Assembly: GCF_023612095.1 (NCBI RefSeq)
Contig: NZ_CP086235.1
Span: forward strand, 517,001-581,000
Length of the DNA stretch: 64,000 bases
Source: Cytobacillus firmus
GTDB lineage: Bacteria; Bacillota; Bacilli; Bacillales; Cytobacillaceae
Direction: 5' to 3'
Below, in pieces: positions 57,325 to 64,000 of the stretch (position 1 is its first letter; each line of letters starts with the position of its first letter). The notes under the pieces were generated by a model. That model saw nothing but the letters and a program-made list of their open reading frames with translations, had not been told where the DNA came from and did no database searches. The translations under genes were made by a program, and so were the position numbers.

Positions 57325-57366
57325 AAAATAAACACGCAATAGCATTGGCTTTTGCGTGTTTATTTT
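57325..57366. terminator. Strong terminator for the 57360-57626 gene
   Basis: AAAATAAACACGCAA (57325-57339) and TTGCGTGTTTATTTT (57352-57366) pair perfectly over 15 bp with a 12-base loop. The stem begins in the last codons of the minus-strand gene and works in either direction. Confidence 0.8.
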
Positions 57367-57626
57367 ATAAGTGCTGCAGCATATATTTGGAAAATAGCTT
57401 TTGTATTGGAGGATCTCTTTTTAGCCTGGTTCACCATTTGAACAAGCTCTTCAATTTCTTTAGGGGATGCACTGTCAATCAGCCATGAAGCAAGTTCTGT
57501 TCCGCTGATAGAATAGCTGATATTAGGAACTTTGATACTTTTATATGCGCTTAATTCCCTATTAAGGATTTGATGAAGTTTATCTAAGCTGTACTTAGTT
57601 GATGTGGGATTATTTTGATTAATCAA
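57360..57626 (-). CDS. Small hypothetical protein
   Basis: 88 residues, minus strand; AGGAGCTGTAAT precedes the ATG, an excellent ribosome site. Soluble, helical, with SLDKLHQILNRELSAYKSI and KEIEELVQMVNQAKKRSS. No signal or membrane segment and no family recognised. It stands alone between degU and degV, divergent from degV, with its own strong terminator. Confidence 0.65.
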   Translation of the reverse strand: MINQNNPTSTKYSLDKLHQILNRELSAYKSIKVPNISYSISGTELASWLIDSASPKEIEELVQMVNQAKKRSSNTKAIFQIYAAALIK

Positions 57627-57838
57627 ATATTACAGCTCCTTTACAAAATAAAGACACAAAAAGCATTTTATCATATTTCTGGGAAAGATTTGAAGGTAAA
57701 TTTATACCAGATTTGAAAAGTGGGTATTATGGAGGGCTTATACAGTTATCTGTTTCCTAAACTTAATGCATTTCCCCCCACAATCATATAAAATGGAACA
57801 TACAGTAGAGAAAAAAGATAAGGATGGTACCTCTATTT

Positions 57839-58678
57839 ATGAAAACGGCTGTTGTAACAGATAGTACAGCATATATTCCTAAGAATTTAAGAGATAAGTT
57901 AAATATACATATGATTCCGCTGAGTGTGATTTTTGGCGGTGAGACGTACCAGGAAGAAGTGGAAATTACGGCTGCAGACTTTTATGAAGAAGTGAAGCAT
58001 AAAGAGCTTCCGACTACTTCACAGCCGCCGGTGGGTGAATTTGCTGAGCTGTTTGAGAAATTATCGAAAGAGTATGATGCAGTGATCTCGATTCATCTTT
58101 CCAGTGGCATAAGCGGTACCTTTCAGGGGGCGGTTACTGCCGGGAGCATGGTCGACGATATTCAGGTGTTCCCATTTGATTCCGAAATCAGCTGTATGGT
58201 GCAGGGCTTTTATGTGGTGGAAGCGGCTGAACTGGCTGCTGCCGGTAAAAGTCCACAGGAAATCGTGGAACGGCTTGAGGAAATGAAAAAAAGCATTCGC
58301 GCTTATTTTATGGTGGATGACCTGTCGCATCTTCAGCGGGGAGGACGATTGTCCAGTGCACAGGCCTTGATTGGAAGTCTTCTCCAGGTTAAGCCGCTGC
58401 TTCATTTTGAAGATAAAAAAATTGTTCCGTTTGAAAAGATTCGCACCCGGAAGAAAGCTATGAAGCGGATGGTTGACCTTTTCTGGGAAGATGTGAAAAG
58501 CGGCGAGCCATATCAGGCGGTTATTATCCACGCCAACCGCGAAGCAGAAGCGCGTGAGTGGAAGGCTGAGCTTGAAGCGGAATATCCAAATGTTGAGTTT
58601 ATGATCAGCTATTTTGGACCGGTTATTGGAACTCATCTAGGTGAAGGCGCGATGGGATTTGGCTGGGTGAAGAAGTAA
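57839..58678 (+). CDS. DegV family fatty-acid-binding protein
   Basis: 279 residues from ATG 57839 (MKTAVVTDSTAYIPKNL), the usual start of the family; an ATG at 57824 would add five residues but lies against the AAGG ribosome site. DegV fold: VTDSTAYIP, TSQPPVGEFAELF, ISIHLSSGISGTFQ, DDLSHLQRGGRLSS (fatty-acid head-group loop), and GPVIGTHLGEGAMGFGW. DegV (FakB-type) proteins bind fatty acids and, with FakA kinase, take part in fatty-acid activation. In Bacillus subtilis the relative yviA lies at the same place between degU and comFA. Confidence 0.9.
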   Translation: MKTAVVTDSTAYIPKNLRDKLNIHMIPLSVIFGGETYQEEVEITAADFYEEVKHKELPTTSQPPVGEFAELFEKLSKEYDAVISIHLSSGISGTFQGAVTAGSMVDDIQVFPFDSEISCMVQGFYVVEAAELAAAGKSPQEIVERLEEMKKSIRAYFMVDDLSHLQRGGRLSSAQALIGSLLQVKPLLHFEDKKIVPFEKIRTRKKAMKRMVDLFWEDVKSGEPYQAVIIHANREAEAREWKAELEAEYPNVEFMISYFGPVIGTHLGEGAMGFGWVKK

Positions 58679-58733
58679 TGTTTGCGCCATTCTGGGGAGT
58701 GGCGCAGATTTTTTGAGAGGAGTGATGTGGATT

Positions 58734-58846
58734 TGCAAATAGATTGAGGACTCCTGCAAATAGAATGCTTGAATATGCAAATAGCGGGCCTGAATCTGCA
58801 AATAGATCCGGGAACTTGCAAATAGAACCGTAACACTTGCAAATAG
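58734..58846. repeat. Six tandem copies of TGCAAATAG at 21-bp spacing
   Basis: TGCAAATAG starts at 58734, 58755, 58776, 58797, 58817 and 58838, so the period is 21, 21, 21, 20 and 21 bp, or two turns of the helix, with variable 11-12 base spacers. It fills the gap between degV and comFA. A binding array for a protein, or a dispersed Bacillus short repeat, are both possible. The minus-strand frame through it (58633-58842) is 21-bp periodic (7 codons) and is judged a by-product. Confidence 0.85.
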
Positions 58847-58878
58847 ACAGATAAACTATTTAGTCAGAGGTGAACTAA

Positions 58879-60366
58879 TTGAGATTTACTCCTAAAATGA
58901 CCCCCTATATAAAAGATTTTCCTCCAGAAAGCCTCCCGATATCCTCGATTGACACCATTCCGGAGACGCCACTTATCGAAAACTACTCATTTAACAAAGA
59001 ACTTCAGCAAATCCTCCATGGAAAACAGCTTCTACTCGAAAACCTTCAGCATCCACTCGAAGAAATCCATCAGCACTATGAAAATGGCTATATTACCTAC
59101 CGAAAAGGGATCATTAAGACCAAAAGCAAGATTACTTGTGCCAGATGCGGGAATAAAGACCGCACACTCTTCGCAAGCTTCCCGTGTGCCCGTTGCGGTG
59201 AGAAGGAGTGTGCGTACTGCCGAAAATGCATCATGATGGGCAGAGTCAGTGAGTGCTCCCCTCTAATTGGCTGGTGCGGATCAGAGCCTGTCAGTGAATT
59301 AAAAGAGCACCCCCTGGAATGGACCGGCACCCTTTCACCCGGCCAGCAGATTGCATCCGATCAGGTAAAGCAAGCTGTAATCGAAAATAAAGAACTCCTC
59401 GTCTGGGCTGTCTGCGGTGCAGGAAAAACGGAGGTTCTATTCGAAGGAATCAGCACTGCCCTCGTCTCCGGAAAAAAAGTCTGCATTGCCACTCCAAGAA
59501 CAGATGTTGTGCTAGAGCTTGGACCGCGGCTTCAAGCAGTTTTTCCCGGCATCCAGGTGGCTGTTCTCTACGGCGGCAGTGAAGACCGTCATCTCCAAGC
59601 GCCTTTAACCATCGCCACCACGCATCAGCTGCTCCGCTTTTACAAGGCTTTTGATACAGTCATTCTGGACGAAGTGGATGCCTTTCCTTATACGGCAGAC
59701 GAAAGCCTTCAGTATGCTGTCCGCCAGTCCCGCAAAGAACATTCCTCCATGATTTATCTGACAGCTACCCCAAATCAAAAATGGCAGAATGAATGCCGGA
59801 GCGGGAAAAGGAATTTTGTCACCATCCCCGCCAGGTTTCACCGTCACCCCTTGCCTGTGCCATCCTTCAAATGGTGCGGAAATTGGGAGAAATCCCTTAA
59901 AAAAGATAAGCTCCCGCCAATCGTCATCCAATGGATTAAAAAGAGGCTGGACAACCAAAAACAGTGCCTGCTCTTCCTCCCCAAAATCGATAAAATGGAT
60001 AAAGTCCTCACCATACTCCGAAAAACTTATCCTACAATCCAAGCTGTTCACGCAGAAGACCCAGAACGAAAAGCCAAAGTCCAAATGATGCGCAACAAGG
60101 AAATCCCCATGCTTCTCACCACGACCATCCTGGAAAGAGGAGTTACGTTCCCTAATATTGACGTAGCTGTTTTTGGCGCAGAAGACCGCATTTTTACAGA
60201 AAGTGCTCTTGTCCAAATTGCCGGCCGTGTAGGTAGGAACTCTGACTACCCCAAAGGAGATATCACCTTTTTCCATTACGGCAAAACCGACAGCATGGTC
60301 AAAGCACGAAAGCAAATCCTCCATATGAACACAGAAGCCAAAAAGAAAGGATTGATTGACTATTAA
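58879..60366 (+). CDS. comFA: Competence DNA helicase ComFA
   Basis: 495 residues, TTG start with AGAGGTG upstream. Four-Cys zinc motif near the N-terminus (C87, C90, C103, C106 in CARCG ... CARCG, with further Cys at 111, 114 and 117), then a DEAD-type helicase: Walker A CGAGKTE (~179-185), VILDEVDAF, YLTATP, LLTTTILERGVTFPN and QIAGRVGR. ComFA powers single-stranded DNA uptake through ComEC during transformation. It overlaps comFC by 11 bases. The 21-bp repeat array lies just upstream. Confidence 0.93.
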   Translation: MRFTPKMTPYIKDFPPESLPISSIDTIPETPLIENYSFNKELQQILHGKQLLLENLQHPLEEIHQHYENGYITYRKGIIKTKSKITCARCGNKDRTLFASFPCARCGEKECAYCRKCIMMGRVSECSPLIGWCGSEPVSELKEHPLEWTGTLSPGQQIASDQVKQAVIENKELLVWAVCGAGKTEVLFEGISTALVSGKKVCIATPRTDVVLELGPRLQAVFPGIQVAVLYGGSEDRHLQAPLTIATTHQLLRFYKAFDTVILDEVDAFPYTADESLQYAVRQSRKEHSSMIYLTATPNQKWQNECRSGKRNFVTIPARFHRHPLPVPSFKWCGNWEKSLKKDKLPPIVIQWIKKRLDNQKQCLLFLPKIDKMDKVLTILRKTYPTIQAVHAEDPERKAKVQMMRNKEIPMLLTTTILERGVTFPNIDVAVFGAEDRIFTESALVQIAGRVGRNSDYPKGDITFFHYGKTDSMVKARKQILHMNTEAKKKGLIDY

Positions 60367-61060
60367 CTGCTTAATCTGCCATGAAGAAATTCTCTCAACA
60401 GTTAGCTGGTCCACTCTCTGGTCCCGTCCAAAGGAGAATCATTTATGCCAAGTCTGCACAGACAAACTCCCATTTATTAAAGGAGAGGCTTGCAATAAAT
60501 GCAGCCGGCCGTTCAGTACTTTAGATCCTCAATTTCGACAAGACGATACCTGTACTGATTGTGTAAGGTGGAACCATGATCCAGAGTGGTCAGGGATACT
60601 TGATAAAAATCATTCTATTTTCACCTATGATGACTTTCTGAAAGAGACACTCGCCAGGTATAAGTTCCGGGGTGATTATGTTTTGGCCAGAGCTTTCACT
60701 CCTTTTATAAAGGAAAAGCTGAAAAACCTGAATTTCGATTGTCTTGTTCCGATTCCATTAAGTCCTGAAAGGCTGTATGAGCGCGGATTTAATCAGTCTG
60801 CTGCACTCATCCGTGAGGCAGGCTTTACACCTAAAGACCTGCTGCAGCGAATCCATTCTGAGAAGCAATCCAAGAAATCGCGTCTTGAGCGGATTCATCA
60901 TCATCAGGTCTTCGAGCCGCTCAATATTAATATTGAAAATAAAGTAATTCTTCTAATGGACGATATTTATACTACAGGCTCCACTTTATACCATGCAGCG
61001 AAGGTATTGAAAAATGGTGGTGCAGCCTCAGTATTTTCAATTACTCTGGCAAGAGGTTAG
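60356..61060 (+). CDS. comFC: Competence protein ComFC
   Basis: 234 residues, probable TTG start within the end of comFA and AGAAAGGA upstream. N-terminal zinc-ribbon Cys pairs (CLICHEE, CQVCTDKL, CNKCSRPF, CTDC), then a phosphoribosyltransferase-like domain: LVPIPLSPERLYERGFNQS and the PRPP loop ILLMDDIYTTGSTLYHA. Family member of ComF/GntX, needed for efficient transformation; the reaction is not established. There is no comFB between the two genes. Confidence 0.92.
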   Translation: MTINCLICHEEILSTVSWSTLWSRPKENHLCQVCTDKLPFIKGEACNKCSRPFSTLDPQFRQDDTCTDCVRWNHDPEWSGILDKNHSIFTYDDFLKETLARYKFRGDYVLARAFTPFIKEKLKNLNFDCLVPIPLSPERLYERGFNQSAALIREAGFTPKDLLQRIHSEKQSKKSRLERIHHHQVFEPLNINIENKVILLMDDIYTTGSTLYHAAKVLKNGGAASVFSITLARG

Positions 61061-61223
61061 TATTTGGAATATATTTCAATATAATTTCTGGGTCGTAATA
61101 TTAATAGGTAATTAATCCTATGTTAAAATATCCTAAACAAGTAAAATTTTTATAGATGAGAAGACAGCAGGGAATGCGGGCAGCACAGGAATACTTTGCA
61201 GCTGCTTTCGGGGAAAGGGTGCA

Positions 61224-63788
61224 GTGAAGTCATTGGCTGAAGATAACAGGGATCTAGTTGAATGTGATATCCATAAGACGGAAATTATGAAAATAAAAAA
61301 TAACCTCAACCAGGCCCAGAAGATCGCAAACATCGGAAGCCTGGAGTACGATATAGAAACTGACAAAGGGTTTTGGTCCGACCAGCTGTTCCGGATTTTT
61401 GGGCTGAATCCTCAAAAAGGATTATTTCCAGACTATCGAATGTATTTAAAGTTTCTTCATCCGGATGACCGGCCGACATTTATAGAGCAGTTCAGCAGGC
61501 TGCTGAATGAAAAAGATAGTTTGGATTTGATATGCCGGATAACCAGGCAGGATGGTGAAGAACGGTATATTCACCAGCGTGCAGATTATTTTGCAGATGA
61601 AGATGGATCGCCCAAAATCATTGCCACGATTCAGGATATAACTGAAAAGCGGCGCATGGAAGAAAAACTTTATGAAAACGAACGGAAAATTGGACAGATA
61701 TATGAAAATCTTGATGTGGGCATTTATTCTGCAGATTTTCTGAAAAAAAAGGTTTTTCATTTTTCCAGAGGGGTGGAAGGGATTTTCGGCTACACGGCCG
61801 AAGAGTTTATTTCCGACTTCGATTTGTGGAACGATGTAATCCATCCGGATGATGTGCAGGCGGTAGAGGAAGAGCGGGCGGAACTTCTGAATGGGAATAG
61901 TATCCGCTATCAGTACCGGATTGTTCATAAGTCCGGCGAGTTAAGGTGGGTTAATCATCATAGCATCCCGCATCTGAATGATAGAGGCGAGCTGATCCGG
62001 GTTGATGGATTTGTAACAGATATAACGGAACAGAAATGGCTTGAAAAAAGAATGAGGCGTATGGCTTTTTATGATCATTTAACCGACCTGCCGAACCGCA
62101 GGTACTTTGATCAGAAGCTTCAAAGCCTTATAGAAGATGATGCACATAAGAGATTTGCGGTTTTGTTTTTTGACTTGGAGCGGCTAAAGCAGATTAATGA
62201 TACATTCGGCCACTCTGCCGGGGATGAACTTCTCAGGCTTGTTTCTCAAAGAATTAAGGAGAGGGTGAATTATTTTTCAGCAAGAATTTCCGGTGATCAG
62301 TTTGCGGTCATTATGGAATCTATTCAGGAAGCGGAGGACCCTGCACGATTAGCGGATTCTATCAATCTGATCTTCTCTGAATCGTTCCATATCAACAGCT
62401 TTGAGCTAAAAATCTCTCCATCCATAGGCATAAGTTTATATCCGGATAATGGGAGCACAGCTGATGAATTGGTCAGAAATACGGAATCTTCCCTGTACCA
62501 TGCCAAGCAGAAAGGGAATACCAGATTTCAGGTGTACCATCCCTCCATGGATATTGAGTCTTATAAGCTTTTTACGCTGGAACAGGATATGCGGAAGGCA
62601 CTTCAGGATGACGAGTTTTTTCTTGAGTACCAGCCAAGAGTTGATGCGAAAACACGGAGACTAGTTAGTGCGGAAGCTTTATTAAGATGGGATCATCCGG
62701 AATGGGGCAGAGTCTCGCCGCTGGAATTCATACCCGTTGCAGAAGAAACCGGTTTAATCGTAGATATTGGCGAATACGTGATAAGGAAGGTATGCAGGCA
62801 AATTCATTCCTGGAAGGAAAGCGGGCTGCCGGTTGTTCCGATATCCGTGAACATCTCTCCCTTAAGCTTTTTGAAAAGCTGTCTTGTTTCCACGATTAAG
62901 GCTGCATTGGACGAGAATCATCTGGACGCGTCACTGCTTGAGATTGAATTGACGGAATCTTCCCTGATCAATTACTCGGAGAACGTGATAACAGTGCTTA
63001 AGGAATTGGGTGAGATGGGAGTGAAAATTGCGCTGGACGACTTTGGAACCGGTTATTCTTCCATCACTCAATTAAAGAAATATAAATTCGCTGTTTTAAA
63101 GATTGATAAAACGTTTATCCGGACAATGGATAAAAATGCGGAAGATGCCATCATTACAGCCAACCTGATCTCGCTTGCCCATGGGCTGAATATGAAGGTG
63201 GTAGCGGAAGGTGTAGAGACCTTTGAGCAATTCTATACTTTAAGGAAAAATGAATGTGACCAAATACAGGGGTACCTTTTCAGCAAGCCGATTCCTCCTT
63301 CCATCTTTGAACAGAAATTGTTAATTGGCATTTTGAAGCCGCAAAATAGCAAAGAAGACAATGTGTTTAAAGGTTTGCGGAAGTATGAACGGGTCGAGTT
63401 TCCTTACCCGCTTGAAGCAAAAATGACCATCTTAGAGCTTAATAGAAAGCCTGTCAAAATGGGCAGCGCGAAAATTTTGATTGAAGATATGAGTGCAGGC
63501 GGAGTAAAATTTGTGTCCAAAATGAAACTTCCCGTGAGAAAGAATATTATTCTTTTGATTGAAACGAAGCTATTAGGAGAGTTCCTTGCATTTACGGGAA
63601 CGATTGTCCGGAAAGACGAAATATCGGATACTCTGACTAATTATGGATTTCAATTTATGATCGAAGAGGGACCAAGAGCAAAATTGGAGGAGATGCTTGG
63701 CAGTCTGCAAAAACAGCTGGAGCAAAATCCGTCTGTACCCGACTCCCTATTCATAGAAACAGCCAGCAGTCAGCTATATTTTGAATAA
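61224..63788 (+). CDS. PAS-PAS-GGDEF-EAL-PilZ cyclic-di-GMP protein
   Basis: 854 residues from GTG 61224 (GGGAAAGGG upstream). Two PAS/PAC sensor domains (~30-145 and ~155-272), a GGDEF domain (~280-438) whose signature is SGDQF (356-360) in place of GGDEF, an EAL domain (~455-700) with all key residues (SAEALLRW 482-489, VNISP, IELTES, LDDFGTGYS, LKIDKTF, AEGVET), and a C-terminal PilZ-like domain (~725-830; YERVEFP, DMSAGGVKF). So it most likely breaks down c-di-GMP, with the GGDEF part regulatory and PilZ sensing the nucleotide. No membrane segment, so cytoplasmic. It lies between comFC and the flagellar-operon gene yvyF, fitting a role in the motility switch. Confidence 0.88.
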   Translation: MKSLAEDNRDLVECDIHKTEIMKIKNNLNQAQKIANIGSLEYDIETDKGFWSDQLFRIFGLNPQKGLFPDYRMYLKFLHPDDRPTFIEQFSRLLNEKDSLDLICRITRQDGEERYIHQRADYFADEDGSPKIIATIQDITEKRRMEEKLYENERKIGQIYENLDVGIYSADFLKKKVFHFSRGVEGIFGYTAEEFISDFDLWNDVIHPDDVQAVEEERAELLNGNSIRYQYRIVHKSGELRWVNHHSIPHLNDRGELIRVDGFVTDITEQKWLEKRMRRMAFYDHLTDLPNRRYFDQKLQSLIEDDAHKRFAVLFFDLERLKQINDTFGHSAGDELLRLVSQRIKERVNYFSARISGDQFAVIMESIQEAEDPARLADSINLIFSESFHINSFELKISPSIGISLYPDNGSTADELVRNTESSLYHAKQKGNTRFQVYHPSMDIESYKLFTLEQDMRKALQDDEFFLEYQPRVDAKTRRLVSAEALLRWDHPEWGRVSPLEFIPVAEETGLIVDIGEYVIRKVCRQIHSWKESGLPVVPISVNISPLSFLKSCLVSTIKAALDENHLDASLLEIELTESSLINYSENVITVLKELGEMGVKIALDDFGTGYSSITQLKKYKFAVLKIDKTFIRTMDKNAEDAIITANLISLAHGLNMKVVAEGVETFEQFYTLRKNECDQIQGYLFSKPIPPSIFEQKLLIGILKPQNSKEDNVFKGLRKYERVEFPYPLEAKMTILELNRKPVKMGSAKILIEDMSAGGVKFVSKMKLPVRKNIILLIETKLLGEFLAFTGTIVRKDEISDTLTNYGFQFMIEEGPRAKLEEMLGSLQKQLEQNPSVPDSLFIETASSQLYFE

Positions 63789-63856
63789 TGTTTTTCTATA
63801 ATTATCCTATTCTTCGGGATATAATAGTGTCATATAACTGAGAGAGGAAGAATCAT

Positions 63857-64000
63857 ATGGCTGAATTATCGAATTGCCCGAAATGTGATGCCATTTTTGT
63901 AAAAAATCAGTTCCGCGAAGTCTGCCAGGATTGCTGGAAGGAAGAAGAGAAGGCTTATGAGACGGTCTATCAGTTCATCCGGAAGAGGGAGAACCGGACT
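63857..64000 (+). CDS. yvyF: YvyF, flagellar operon protein (5' part)
   Basis: 48 residues before the window ends. MAELSNCPKCDAIFVKN and EVCQDCWKEEEKAYETVYQ match the N-terminus of YvyF, a small zinc-ribbon protein upstream of flgM in Bacillus that affects flagellar gene expression. GAGAGGAAG upstream is the ribosome site. TATAAT at about 63821 may be its -10 box. The rest of the flgM-flgK region presumably follows. Confidence 0.85.
   Translation, partial: MAELSNCPKCDAIFVKNQFREVCQDCWKEEEKAYETVYQFIRKRENRT

Noticed and set aside
58633..58842. Minus-strand frame through the 21-bp repeats as a repeat protein
   Set aside because: Periodic only because 21 bp equals seven codons; it overlaps the end of degV, and no ribosome site or signal was found.
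58734..58846. CRISPR-like array
   Set aside because: The repeat unit is only 9 bases with 11-12 base spacers and no cas genes nearby; too short for CRISPR.
61061..61223. c-di-GMP riboswitch upstream of the GGDEF-EAL gene
   Set aside because: I looked for the conserved GGCAAACC and GACGCAAAGC-type core and did not find it.
1..64000. rRNA or tRNA genes
   Set aside because: No conserved rRNA segments or cloverleaf-like tRNA patterns were noticed on either strand; a dedicated scan was not possible here.

Overview
The window looks like the chromosome of a low-GC, Gram-positive, spore-former-type Bacillaceae (Bacillus, Cytobacillus or Mesobacillus relative). The evidence is AT-rich intergenic DNA, strong GGAGG ribosome sites, the order LCP protein - yvyE - degS - degU - degV - comFA - comFC - yvyF seen in Bacillus, a glycerol-phosphate wall teichoic acid (WTA) locus, and an accessory SecA2/SlaP pair. 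No rRNA, tRNA or CRISPR array was seen.

Layout. (1) About 1-6.9 kb is an accessory, decaying stretch: the end of a tyrosine recombinase, a DUF960 gene, a ribbon-helix-helix-like gene, acidic and basic small proteins, a long inverted repeat, a lipoprotein and several broken genes. (2) 6.9-20.1 kb holds secreted and cell-wall proteins: an M14 carboxypeptidase with an Ig-like tail, a CAP protein with four copies of a ~65-residue SH3-like repeat (also present in the broken gene at 3.9-5.2 kb), a DUF6270 protein, two SH3-array hydrolases (glucosaminidase and amidase) and a subtilase. (3) 20.2-23.9 kb is secA2-slaP plus a convergent small gene. (4) 24.3-51.5 kb is a cell-surface polymer block: galU, galE, a GT2-TagF fusion, tagD, tagB, a further TagF-like transferase, a giant glucosaminidase built of nine PA14-like modules, tagG-tagH, an O-antigen-ligase-like protein, an LtaS-like sulfatase, a second GT2-TagF fusion, a TuaH-like glycosyltransferase, a MurJ/MviN flippase, tagA, a GT4 glycosyltransferase and tagO. 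(5) 51.6-52.9 kb is an IS3-family element inserted between tagO and an LCP (TagT/U/V) gene. (6) 53-64 kb is yvyE, degS-degU, degV, comFA-comFC, a PAS-PAS-GGDEF-EAL-PilZ protein and the start of yvyF.

How it works together. TagO and TagA make the lipid-linked disaccharide, TagD makes CDP-glycerol, TagB and the TagF-like enzymes prime and extend poly(glycerol phosphate), GalU/GalE supply UDP-sugars, TagGH exports the polymer, and LCP proteins attach it to peptidoglycan. The hydrolases remodel the wall. Sites matching the WalR consensus TGTWAH-N5-TGTWAH lie upstream of galU, tagD and the PA14 glucosaminidase, suggesting joint control of WTA synthesis and autolysis.

Caution. At least ten reading frames are broken by what looks like a single missing or extra base in a homopolymer, including tagG, the ligase-like gene, the sulfatase, the GT4 gene and the subtilase. 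Four of these are consistent with a run of five G read as four. Sequencing or consensus error is the simplest explanation in the core genes; the accessory region at the left end also carries genuine-looking decay.
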